This document shows positions 16,847-24,672 of a stretch of DNA of 31,581 nucleotides, one piece after another; the stretch's first letter is position 1; the number at the start of each line of letters is the position of its first letter. Below the pieces are notes generated by a model that was not told where the DNA came from, made no database searches, and saw nothing but the letters and a program-made list of their open reading frames with translations. A program made the translations under genes and the position numbers. Source of the DNA: an uncultured Collinsella sp. (lineage in GTDB: Bacteria; Actinomycetota; Coriobacteriia; Coriobacteriales; Coriobacteriaceae); the NCBI GenBank assembly GCA_900544875.1, contig UQWS01000020.1, positions 1 through 31,581 on the forward strand, given 5' to 3'.

Positions 16847-18256
16847 CTAGTTGTCATCATCGTCCATGGAGCCGTCGATGCCGGTTTTGGTGTCGTCGTC
16901 CGTATTGGAATCGTCATCCTTGGCGAAAGGGTTCTTGAAAAAGCCCGTCGCGTCGGGCTGAAGACCCGAGAGCTTAATCCAAGGATTATCGAGCTCGGGC
17001 TTGGGCATAGCCTGGGCCTCGGGCGCAGTCTCGTTGCCGATGAGCTCGGACTCGTAAATGAAGGTGTCGTCGCCGAGCGCGTCGTAGGCGGCGACCGGGT
17101 TGCCATCGGCATCGCGGTACGGTGTGCCCTTAAACACGGCGCCGTCATAGGCCACAAGCTGGCGGCCGGTCTCATTCTCGAAGTAGAACACGAAGATACC
17201 TTTGAGGGCCGCACAAAGCGGGATGGCAATAATCATGCCGATGGGGCCCATGAGTGCCGAGCCAATAACGAGCGCCGTGAGGCTCATGATGGGATGCACC
17301 TGCACCGAGCTCTGCATAACCTTAGGCGAAATCACGTTATCGGTGACGTTTTGCGCGACCATCGTCACGACGAGCGTCCATAACGCCAACATGGGGCTGA
17401 ACATGAAACCGAGCACTGTGGCGATTGCTGCGCTCACCCAAGGACCGACGACTGGAACCAAATGCATGATGCCGGTAAAGATAGCCATGAGCGCCGCATA
17501 CGGATGGCCGATGATCATAAAACCGATAAAGGCGAGGAAACCACCGCAGATGGACGTCACGACCATACCGCGCATGTAGCCGCCGACAGAGCGAGAAAGG
17601 ATGGCGACCATAAAGCGGTACGTGGTCTCCTTCTCCTGACCGATGATGGTGCAAATCTCGTGGTGCATGCGAGGGTAGTCGCAGGCCATCCAGTACGCAA
17701 GCACCAGACCAAGGAAGAGCACGAACAACTGCGAGGCCGTATTGGTGATGAGCGGGAACACACCGCGGCCAAGCTCGGCAGCGATCTGAGACACGTACTT
17801 TGATGCCACAGTAACAAGCGACGAAAGATTATCGTCCAAATACTCCTTGAGCGGCGTGTTGTTGAGCGTCTTGGCATGCAAAATCATCTCGTTGAGATCG
17901 CCACCCGCAACACGAAGCTGCTCGGGCAGACGGCTCAGGACTTCCATGATCTGACCAAAGAGAATCGGCGACAAGATGCAAACGACACCGACGAGCACGG
18001 CAACAACAACAATAAGCGCGATAAGCGAACCGATGCCGCGATTCACGCCATGGTGCTCGAGCCAGTTGGTGATCGGGGACATCACAAAAGCAATGATGGA
18101 GCCGACGGCAAGAAACTCAATAACCGGTGCCAGGATGCCCATAAGGTTAAAGATGACAGCAGCAATAACAATGCAGCCGACAACAGCCCAAATGCGCAGC
18201 GTCAGAATGCGGGTGTCGCGCAGCACGCGATCGGTTTGTTGGGGGTGCTCACTCAT
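16847..18256 (-). CDS. AI-2E/PerM (YtvI-like) family transporter
   Basis: This 469-residue polytopic membrane protein has about eight hydrophobic segments between residues 20 and 370. Typical family features are the first helices with VMSPITNWLEHHG, the GPWVSAAIATVLGF and ISPKVMQ segments, and the IPLCAALKGIF end. Family members export the autoinducer AI-2 (TqsA) or act as Na+/H+ antiporters, so the substrate is unknown. After the last helix, about 95 residues form a cytoplasmic tail ending in a strongly acidic run. The start overlaps the sigma-factor stop (ATGA), so the two are translationally coupled. Confidence 0.88.
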   Translation of the reverse strand: MSEHPQQTDRVLRDTRILTLRIWAVVGCIVIAAVIFNLMGILAPVIEFLAVGSIIAFVMSPITNWLEHHGVNRGIGSLIALIVVVAVLVGVVCILSPILFGQIMEVLSRLPEQLRVAGGDLNEMILHAKTLNNTPLKEYLDDNLSSLVTVASKYVSQIAAELGRGVFPLITNTASQLFVLFLGLVLAYWMACDYPRMHHEICTIIGQEKETTYRFMVAILSRSVGGYMRGMVVTSICGGFLAFIGFMIIGHPYAALMAIFTGIMHLVPVVGPWVSAAIATVLGFMFSPMLALWTLVVTMVAQNVTDNVISPKVMQSSVQVHPIMSLTALVIGSALMGPIGMIIAIPLCAALKGIFVFYFENETGRQLVAYDGAVFKGTPYRDADGNPVAAYDALGDDTFIYESELIGNETAPEAQAMPKPELDNPWIKLSGLQPDATGFFKNPFAKDDDSNTDDDTKTGIDGSMDDDDN

Positions 18257-19044
18257 GAACGAATCATCACTCCGTCGGGGTCGATCTTGTCCTGAATCTT
18301 CTTAAGCGTGCGGCGCAGCAGACGCGAAACCTGCACCTGAGAAATACCCAGCTTCTTGGCGATCTCGATCTGGGTCATGCCCTTCACAAAGCGCAGCTCG
18401 ATCACCTCGCGCTCGCGCGGCGAGAAATCGCGGATGGCTTCCTCGATCACCAGGCGGTCATCGGTAAAGTCGAGCTCGTTGTCATCGTCGGCGTAACGGT
18501 CGAGAATCGACGGCGCATCGTCGGAATCGGACGCACCAGGAGCCTCGATGGGCACCGAGGTATAGGCCGAAGACGATTCCATAGCCTCGAGGACCTCATC
18601 GACAGTCACATCTAGATACTCAGCGATCTCCTCAACCTTGGGCGAACGCTGCAGCTCGTTGGTAAGTTTGTCAGTAGCCTGGTTGACCTTGGCCGAGAGC
18701 TCCTGCAGACGACGCGGTACGCGCACGCTCCAGCCCTTGTCGCGGAAATGGCGTTTGATCTCGCCCAGGATAGTGGGTGTCGCAAACGTCGTGAACTCGA
18801 GTCCGCGCTCGGGATCAAAACGGTCGATAGCCTTGAGCAAACCGAGATAGCCGACCTGCATGAGGTCGTCGAGCGGCTCGCCGCGATTCTTAAATTTGTT
18901 GGCAAGAAACCTTACCAGGTTCATATGGGACATGACGAGCTGCTCGCGGGCGTCCGGATCACCGGTCTCCTTGTAGCGACGAAACAGCTCGCGGGTTTTC
19001 TCCTTGTCCCAAGCGGTCTTGCCGCTCCGGGAACGTTCGGTCAT
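18253..19044 (-). CDS. RNA polymerase sigma factor, SigB/SigF/SigG type
   Basis: This is a 263-residue group 3 sigma factor. Region 2 (about 34-104) includes LDDLMQVGYLGLLKAIDRFDPERG and TFATPTILGEIKRHFRD. Region 3 follows, with an acidic stretch in the 3-4 linker (about 170-195). Region 4 (about 205-252) ends in the HTH MTQIEIAKKLGISQVQVSRLL. This class runs general stress or sporulation programmes. An RsbW-like gene lies 1 nt upstream (stop TAA, then T, then ATG), the usual arrangement for an anti-sigma/sigma pair. An RsbV-type antagonist is not in the window. Confidence 0.95.
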   Translation of the reverse strand: MTERSRSGKTAWDKEKTRELFRRYKETGDPDAREQLVMSHMNLVRFLANKFKNRGEPLDDLMQVGYLGLLKAIDRFDPERGLEFTTFATPTILGEIKRHFRDKGWSVRVPRRLQELSAKVNQATDKLTNELQRSPKVEEIAEYLDVTVDEVLEAMESSSAYTSVPIEAPGASDSDDAPSILDRYADDDNELDFTDDRLVIEEAIRDFSPREREVIELRFVKGMTQIEIAKKLGISQVQVSRLLRRTLKKIQDKIDPDGVMIRS

Positions 19045-19045
19045 A

Positions 19046-19423
19046 TTAAATATCCGCCTTGAGGTCGAGGGAAAGCGTCAGGGGCGCCGCAGTCTTTTCG
19101 TAGGAGTCGCACACGCTCGCGAGGATGAGCTCGGCATACACCGCAGCCTGGTCGTCTTCATCGACCGTAGCCTGGTCGCCAAAGGTAATAGTCATGCCAA
19201 CGTGGGTCTCATCGACATCGAATTTGATGGTGATGTCATCGCAGTCGACCGCGGTGCAACCAAAGATGAAAGCCTCCTCGGCAGCCATGCGGATGTCCTC
19301 AATGCGATCGACAGACATAGAGCACAGGGCACCAACGTTGGCTGCCGTCATGCGCACAAGGCGAGCGAGACGCGGGTCACCGGCAACGGTCAGCGTGATA
19401 GGGCAGGTTGCTTCGCTACTCAT
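19046..19423 (-). CDS. RsbW-like protein, probable anti-sigma factor without clear ATP site
   Basis: This 125-residue protein resembles the RsbW/SpoIIAB GHKL fold, seen in VDRIEDIRMAAEEAF (38-52) and the following beta-strand DDITIKFDVDETHVGMTITFGD. RsbW kinases have an N-box of the form EAxxNA and a DxGxG motif. Here the N-box position reads EEAFIFG with no asparagine, and the strand ending in FGDQATVDED has no glycine-rich motif. It is short and lacks obvious ATP-lid glycines. Position directly before the sigma gene supports a role in binding that sigma factor, but kinase-based partner switching may not operate. The start at 19423 overlaps the DUF948 gene by 8 nt. Confidence 0.7.
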   Translation of the reverse strand: MSSEATCPITLTVAGDPRLARLVRMTAANVGALCSMSVDRIEDIRMAAEEAFIFGCTAVDCDDITIKFDVDETHVGMTITFGDQATVDEDDQAAVYAELILASVCDSYEKTAAPLTLSLDLKADI

Positions 19424-20003
19424 CGCAGGACTCCTCAGAGGTCTCGGCGGGCGTATAGGTGTAATACTGAGCCGGCTTGGATACAGACTTCTGACCATCA
19501 TCGTCGCCCGCGGCGGCCTCGTCCTCGCCAATTAGGACGCGCTCGGTAGGCTGCTCGGCCTCCGCAGCGGCAGCGGCGAGCTTGCGATCGGCGTCGGCTG
19601 CAGGAGCCTTCACCTTATTGAAGAGCTTCTGCACAGCACCGGCGGCAGAATCAGTCACGCTCGACACGGCGCTGCTGGCCTCGGCCACACTGCCCGTGAC
19701 CTCGGAAATGTCGCGAACGACGGCCTCAACCTCAACAAGGTTGGACGTCAGGGCATCGACCGCGGTCTTGCTCGACTTAAGCAGCGGCTCCATCTGGGCA
19801 AGCGCCGGCGTAAGCTCATCGACAGCGCCATCGAGCTTTGCCACCACAGGCTGAGCCTCGGCGATGGTGTTGTTGAGGTCGTTCACGGTCTTATCGAGCG
19901 AGTCGACAACGGTGCGGGTCTTGCGCAGGGTAAGCGCGAGCTCAACGATAGCCCACACGCCGGCAACGGCGAGCAACAGCAAGGCGATTTGAATGGGACT
20001 CAT
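19416..20003 (-). CDS. DUF948-type membrane-anchored coiled-coil protein
   Basis: This 195-residue protein has one N-terminal transmembrane helix (about 4-24), then a long helical region (about 30-130) of hydrophobic heptads rich in Val, Leu, Asn and Ala, such as VVDSLDKTVNDLNNTIAEAQPVV. A low-complexity Ala/Glu/Asp tail follows. This is the pattern of DUF948 proteins, of which YtxG-like members are tied to general stress in Bacillus. No enzymatic motif is visible. The start at 20003 has GGGAGG upstream. It overlaps the RsbW-like gene by 8 nt, so a function with the stress sigma factor is a fair inference. Confidence 0.75.
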   Translation of the reverse strand: MSPIQIALLLLAVAGVWAIVELALTLRKTRTVVDSLDKTVNDLNNTIAEAQPVVAKLDGAVDELTPALAQMEPLLKSSKTAVDALTSNLVEVEAVVRDISEVTGSVAEASSAVSSVTDSAAGAVQKLFNKVKAPAADADRKLAAAAAEAEQPTERVLIGEDEAAAGDDDGQKSVSKPAQYYTYTPAETSEESCDE

Positions 20004-20103
20004 ACAAGCCTCCCAAAGGAATCGAAATACAGACGGTTTCCATGGTACCCCAAAGGGGACCGAACATGCCAAGAGCAGCAACGTGGAACAAAATTATCAG
20101 CAG

Positions 20104-21453
20104 CTACTTCGGTGCATTCCCGCTGCGGTCGCGTTCGCTTTGCTCTACGCGCCATTCTTCCCAACCGCGGCCAGCAGGCTGCCAGAACGCGCCGCGCTCC
20201 AGTCCCTCGGGCAAATAGCGCTGATCGACCCAGCCTTCGGGATAATCATGTGGATACTTATACACACCGTAATCATCGCTGCCCGGGCGATGGCGATCGC
20301 GCAGATAACTAGGCACCTCGCGAAGCCCACTAGAATGGATATCGGCCAGCGCCGCATCGATCGAAGCCTCACACGCATTGGACTTAGGCGCCAAACAAAC
20401 ATAGAGCGCAGCCTGCGCGAGGTTAATACGGCACTCGGGATAGCCAATAACCTCGGCAGATTTAAACGCAGCATGCGCTATAAGAAGCGCCTGCGGGTCA
20501 GCGTTGCCAACGTCCTCAGAGGCATGAATCATAATGCGACGGGCGATAAACTTAGGATCCTCCCCTGCATCGATCATGCGCGCAAGCCAGTAGACCGTGG
20601 CATCGGGGTCGCTACCGCGCATGGACTTGATGAACGCACTGATGATGTCGTAGTGCATGTCACCGTTTTTGTCATACGTAAAGCCGCGACGCGGGTTGGC
20701 AATCTTTACGTCATCCACGGTGATGGGATAGCGCTCCCCCGCCGCCGGCGCTGGCGTTCCCTCGGTATCGGGACGCGTGACGGCAATCTCGCTCGCCAGC
20801 TCAAGTGTCGTCAGGGCCGAGCGTGCATCACCCGCGGCCAGCGTACAAATGGTCTTGACCGTATCCTCATCGGCCGAGAACTTACCGTTCAGGCCATGCG
20901 GAGCCTCGAGCGCACGCTCGATCAGCGTGGCTATGTCCTCGTCCTTAAGGTGTTCAAGTTCCACCACGCGACCGCGCGAGAGCAATGCCGAGTTGACCTC
21001 GAAGTACGGATTCTCCGTCGTGGCGCCAATCATAATAACGGTACGGTTCTCAACCGCATGCAGCAATGCATCCTGTTGTGACTTCGAAAAGCGATGAATC
21101 TCGTCGATAAACAGGATGGTGCGACGGTCGTACGTATTCAGACGCGTCTTGGCCTCGTCAATCACGCGGCGAAGGTCCTTTACGGTGCCCGTCACGGCGC
21201 TGACTTCGACAAACTCACTCTTGGTATGGTTGGCGATAATGTGGGCCAGCGTCGTCTTGCCCGTACCGGCCGGCCCGTACAGTATCACGCTCGAAAGCAC
21301 ATCGTGCTCGATCGCGGCACGCAACCATGAGCCCTTACCGACGGCCTTTTGCTGGCCCACATACTCGTCGAGCGAATTGGGGCGCATGCGAACCGCAAGC
21401 GGCGCATTCTGAAAGGAACGCTCGCGCGTCGAAGCAGAAAAAAGGTCGTCCAT
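20104..21453 (-). CDS. rarA: Replication-associated recombination protein A (MgsA/RarA)
   Basis: This 449-residue AAA+ ATPase acts at stalled replication forks. Walker A is GPAGTGKTT, Walker B is ILFIDEIHRF, with sensor 1 IGATTENPYFEVN and sensor 2 in the GDARSALTTLE region. The C-terminal tetramerisation domain contains SAFIKSMRGSDPDAT and ends with the YKYPHDYPEGWV motif common to the family. The start at 21453 (MDDLF) is the family N-terminus; ATG 21459 and ATG 21468 are possible alternatives and none has a strong Shine-Dalgarno. It lies 60 nt after dgt and probably starts its own or a shared transcript. Confidence 0.95.
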   Translation of the reverse strand: MDDLFSASTRERSFQNAPLAVRMRPNSLDEYVGQQKAVGKGSWLRAAIEHDVLSSVILYGPAGTGKTTLAHIIANHTKSEFVEVSAVTGTVKDLRRVIDEAKTRLNTYDRRTILFIDEIHRFSKSQQDALLHAVENRTVIMIGATTENPYFEVNSALLSRGRVVELEHLKDEDIATLIERALEAPHGLNGKFSADEDTVKTICTLAAGDARSALTTLELASEIAVTRPDTEGTPAPAAGERYPITVDDVKIANPRRGFTYDKNGDMHYDIISAFIKSMRGSDPDATVYWLARMIDAGEDPKFIARRIMIHASEDVGNADPQALLIAHAAFKSAEVIGYPECRINLAQAALYVCLAPKSNACEASIDAALADIHSSGLREVPSYLRDRHRPGSDDYGVYKYPHDYPEGWVDQRYLPEGLERGAFWQPAGRGWEEWRVEQSERDRSGNAPK

Positions 21454-21492
21454 AGCCATCCCGTGCATCAATCAAAAACGTTTTCCACTAAC

Positions 21493-21524
21493 AGTATACC
21501 GAATTTATACGAACTACCGTTCGT
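21493..21524 (-). promoter_or_regulatory. Possible rarA promoter and inverted repeat
   Basis: The minus strand carries TATACT (21493-21498), about 40 nt before the rarA start. Just upstream is a perfect 6-4-6 inverted repeat ACGAAC-TACC-GTTCGT (21509-21524) that overlaps the dgt stop codon. The repeat may be a weak terminator or an operator. No convincing -35 box is seen. Confidence 0.3.
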
Positions 21525-22761
21525 TAATATAGGTACGGTGCGGAAACTCCAGACCAGGGAACAGCTTGCTCGTGAGCTCACAGAAATAGCCATCCGTCAT
21601 GCTCGCGATATAATCCACCACGGCTTGGTCCTTGTCGTCCTGCCAGGCATAGGTGCGATCGTAGTAGGAAAGTTGCTGCTCAATGCGCGAAATATGGTGC
21701 TTAAAGATGTAAGAGGACTCGTCGCCACTGTTTAGATCCCGCAGACAACGGTCGTAGAGCTTTACGAACGCCTCGCGCAGCTCCGCCTCGGAATCGCCCT
21801 CGATACCGCCCTTGCTATAGATCCTCTCGTAGTTCTCCCGCTTGGCACGGCGAATTTCCTCAAACAGGTCCTCGCTCATCTCGATGCGCGGCTTACCATA
21901 GCTGTGCTCAACGATATCGATGGAGGCATGCGTGAGGATCCAACTGTTGTAGGCACCGCCCCGGCCATCATCAAAAGCGTCGGGCGAAAGCAGGCCCGCC
22001 GCAATCGCATCCTGACGGTCACGACCGACGTAGGCAAGGATATCCGAGATGCGAACCACGCAGCCCTCGAGCGTCATGGGACGCAGGTGTCCAATGGCGC
22101 CATAGCCCGTGGCAATACAGTCCTCAACCGTCTGATCGAACTGGTCAAAGGAGCCCATGTCCGAGAGCTCAAACACACGCTGCTCGTACTCGCCGTTATG
22201 GCATAGCACGCCGTCGAGCGTCTGGAGCGACACGTTGCGGCCATACAACGCGTCGAGCACGCGGACCGACTGCACGTTATGGAAAAAATAACGCCCCGTA
22301 CGCTCATGAAAGATATCGTTGAGGAAGCGCTCGCCGGCATGGCCGAAAGGCGTGTGTCCCAAGTCGTGACCCAGGCCAATCGCCTCGATCAGATCGCAAT
22401 TGAGCCCCAGGGCGCGACCGATATCGCGCGCAATGCGCGAGACAAGCTGCACGTGCAAACCGCGGCGCGACAGATCGTCATTGCTACGGAAGCTAAAGAC
22501 CTGCGTTTTGCCCGCATAACGGGTGTACGCCGGAAGATGAAGTATCTTTTCGGTATCGCGCATAAACGCCGGACGCATAAGCGTGCCTTTGTCGGCGGCG
22601 CGATCAATACGACGAATGACCTGATCGTCGTTGCAACGATACGGGTTGACATGGCCCGAAGCGCGATCGGCGGCAATGCGCTCGACAAGTTCGGGCGACA
22701 ACGCCGAGGGAATACGGTCCATGCGCGCCTTAATGACGGCCGTTTCTTGATTAGTTGCCAT
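21514..22761 (-). CDS. dgt: Deoxyguanosinetriphosphate triphosphohydrolase-like protein
   Basis: This 415-residue HD-superfamily enzyme hydrolyses dNTPs to nucleoside and triphosphate. The metal-binding set is visible: H103 in the first helix, HD at 132-133 within LGHDLGHTPFGHAGE, H136, and a late Asp in VRISDILAYVGRD. The length fits the dGTPase-like type 2/3 family. The start at 22761 has AAGGAG six bases upstream; an earlier in-frame start would add 9 residues. It lies 31 nt after the A24 peptidase gene. Confidence 0.93.
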   Translation of the reverse strand: MATNQETAVIKARMDRIPSALSPELVERIAADRASGHVNPYRCNDDQVIRRIDRAADKGTLMRPAFMRDTEKILHLPAYTRYAGKTQVFSFRSNDDLSRRGLHVQLVSRIARDIGRALGLNCDLIEAIGLGHDLGHTPFGHAGERFLNDIFHERTGRYFFHNVQSVRVLDALYGRNVSLQTLDGVLCHNGEYEQRVFELSDMGSFDQFDQTVEDCIATGYGAIGHLRPMTLEGCVVRISDILAYVGRDRQDAIAAGLLSPDAFDDGRGGAYNSWILTHASIDIVEHSYGKPRIEMSEDLFEEIRRAKRENYERIYSKGGIEGDSEAELREAFVKLYDRCLRDLNSGDESSYIFKHHISRIEQQLSYYDRTYAWQDDKDQAVVDYIASMTDGYFCELTSKLFPGLEFPHRTYINER

Positions 22762-22792
22762 GGCATGCTCCTTAAGAAGGATGCGCAATCGG

Positions 22793-23215
22793 TTACAAAG
22801 TGCAGCCCACGACCTCGATTATGGCAAAAATCGGCACCAAAAACGGGAGCAATGGCAGGGAGCGCGATTTCGTGATGAGGCAGGAGAGGGCAAGGACCAG
22901 GAGCGCGGCGGCAAATGACACGATGCCACCCATAGGATCGAGCGTGCAAAGCGCGAAGAGTGCCTTAGCATCTCCCATGCAGATGCCGGGAGCGCAGCGA
23001 ACACGACGCCAAAACGACTCAGTGAGCACAAGGGCAAGGTAGACGATGACCGCAAGACCGGCGTGGTCAAGCGCCGTGTTAACGCCTTTGTCGAGCCAAA
23101 CGCCTGCTAATGCCGCCACCGCGCACGCAGCGGCAAGCTCATTGGGAAAACGTCGCTCACGGGCATCAATCGCCGCGCCGGCAAAGATGCAAATCCAGAA
23201 CGGGATATAGAACAT
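22793..23215 (-). CDS. A24-type prepilin peptidase-like protein (minimal)
   Basis: This 140-residue hydrophobic protein has the two aspartates of the A24 aspartic peptidases: D17 in AAIDARERRFPN and D82 in CMGDAKALFAL, the GxGD-like motif. About six hydrophobic helices cover the length. It lacks the N-terminal methylase domain and its zinc cysteines, like CpaA/TadV-type enzymes. No pilin or secretion genes lie in the window, so its substrate is elsewhere or it has another role. The start at 23215 has GAGGAG upstream. It is upstream of dgt on the same strand. Confidence 0.8.
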   Translation of the reverse strand: MFYIPFWICIFAGAAIDARERRFPNELAAACAVAALAGVWLDKGVNTALDHAGLAVIVYLALVLTESFWRRVRCAPGICMGDAKALFALCTLDPMGGIVSFAAALLVLALSCLITKSRSLPLLPFLVPIFAIIEVVGCTL

Positions 23216-23241
23216 CGGACTCCTCCTCGAGCTGCATCGCA

Positions 23242-23286
23242 AAAGCAAAAACCACCACAAAGGCGTCGTCCCCTTGTGGTGGTTTT
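23242..23286 (-). terminator. Intrinsic terminator of the GT2 gene
   Basis: Stem arms CCACCACAA (23252-23260) and TTGTGGTGG (23274-23282) extend into A and T runs. The minus-strand transcript ends in TTTTTGCTTTT. It lies just after the glycosyltransferase stop. The sequence resembles the terminator at 30904-30946 (shared AAAACCACC and CAAAGG). Confidence 0.8.
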
Positions 23287-23294
23287 GGTGGTGG

Positions 23295-24590
23295 TTATTT
23301 GGCGCCTTGCATGACCTCGTCGAGGGTGACGTTTACGGCATGCTGGGTAGGAACCCAGTCGACCTTTAGGAACAGCGCAGCCACCGTGATGGGGATATAG
23401 CTGAACATAAAGATCGGGAAGGTGAATAGGTTGGTCACCAGACGCCACTTTTGAGCACAGTGAATGTGCTTGTACTCAAAGATGGTCGTGAGCAGTGCCA
23501 GGCCAAAGAACGTCTGATACATCATGACAAAAGTCATAATGAGAGAGGCGGCACAAGCCTGCATCTCGACCTCGGTGGCCAAGAAGCCGTGCGAAAGCCC
23601 GCCCACGATGAGGAAGGTCGCGTTGGCGAGCATGGAAATCAGGGACAGCAGCATGCCCGGAGCGATAGTCATAAACATGTCATAGGCGGCAAAGCGATGA
23701 TAGCGAAACGTCGATTTGACAAGATGCTTGCCATAGGTAAAAAAGACCTGGTAGAAGCCCTTGGTCCAACGCATGCGCTGTTTCCAGGACGCCTTAAACG
23801 TCACGGGCTGTTCGTCAAAGAACTCCGCCGGCGCATAACCGATGCGGATGCCATGAATAGCGCAGAACGTGGTGAACTGGATGTCCTCGGTCAGCGTATG
23901 GAACTGCCAACCGTGCATGCCCTCAATAACACTGGCGGAGATGAGGTAACCCGAACCCGAGACAGCGCAGGACGTCTTGCAGATATTACGCGCATTGTTG
24001 AGGAAGCGGGCCTCACGCAGATACCAGGTGGCGTTGGCAGACGAAATCCACGAGCTGCCGAAGTTCTTGGAGTTACGATAGCTCGTGACCACATGAAATC
24101 CCTGGTCAAAGGCATCATTCATCTTGGAGACGTAATCACGTGAGATAACGTTGTCGGCATCGAAGATAAAGTAGCCCTCAAACGTGTCGGGATACTCGTT
24201 GAGAATGCGATCGAAACCATAGTCCATGACCCAGCTCTTGCCCTTGCGGGCCAGGTCATTGCGCTCGTAAACAATGGCACCGGCCTCGCGTGCGAGCTGC
24301 GCGGTGTTGTCGGTGCAGGCGTCGGCAACGACAAACACCTCGATGAGCTCGGACGGATAGTCCTGATCCTTGATGGAGCGAACGAGGTTGGCGATCACGG
24401 CCTCCTCGTTATGCGCCGCAATAAAGAAGGCGTACCGGTGGAGTTTTTTGGCCTTGGGAGGCGCGACCTCACCACGAAGAGCGCCAATGACAAAGAAGAC
24501 CACCTGGTACAGAAAGCAGACCGTGAGCAGCGTGACGACAATCTGGTTGAAGATCACGATGGGCGTGTTAGTTTGTAAAAAAGCGAGCAT
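23295..24590 (-). CDS. Family 2 (processive-type) glycosyltransferase
   Basis: This 431-residue membrane enzyme resembles cellulose/hyaluronan/PNAG synthases. An N-terminal hydrophobic segment (12-38) precedes the GT-A domain. Motifs are IAAHNEEAV, VVADACTDNT, the DXD-like FDADN (143-147), TEDIQFT (234-240) with its catalytic-type Asp, and QRMRW (271-275), the QxxRW product-binding motif of processive enzymes. Three to four transmembrane helices follow (about 305-415). The start at 24590 has GGGAG upstream. It stands alone between its own promoter and terminator with no other polysaccharide genes, so the product is unknown. Confidence 0.88.
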   Translation of the reverse strand: MLAFLQTNTPIVIFNQIVVTLLTVCFLYQVVFFVIGALRGEVAPPKAKKLHRYAFFIAAHNEEAVIANLVRSIKDQDYPSELIEVFVVADACTDNTAQLAREAGAIVYERNDLARKGKSWVMDYGFDRILNEYPDTFEGYFIFDADNVISRDYVSKMNDAFDQGFHVVTSYRNSKNFGSSWISSANATWYLREARFLNNARNICKTSCAVSGSGYLISASVIEGMHGWQFHTLTEDIQFTTFCAIHGIRIGYAPAEFFDEQPVTFKASWKQRMRWTKGFYQVFFTYGKHLVKSTFRYHRFAAYDMFMTIAPGMLLSLISMLANATFLIVGGLSHGFLATEVEMQACAASLIMTFVMMYQTFFGLALLTTIFEYKHIHCAQKWRLVTNLFTFPIFMFSYIPITVAALFLKVDWVPTQHAVNVTLDEVMQGAK

Positions 24591-24623
24591 GCAGGCTCCC
24601 AGCAACGCGTTTCGTAAACAACC

Positions 24624-24654
24624 GTATATCTTACCGCAGGCTAACCGAGTTCAA
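24624..24654 (-). promoter_or_regulatory. Putative GT2 gene promoter
   Basis: On the minus strand TTGAAC (24649-24654) is followed by -10-like boxes TAAGAT (15-bp spacing) or GATATA (18-bp spacing), about 35-45 nt before the start codon. Confidence 0.45.
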
Positions 24655-24672
24655 GAAACCACCTAATACTGG

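Noticed and set aside
20043..20060. GGTACCCC-AAA-GGGGACC stem-loop upstream of the DUF948 gene
   Set aside because: It is short, with a bulge and no T-run on either side. It could be an operator but there is nothing to support a specific claim.
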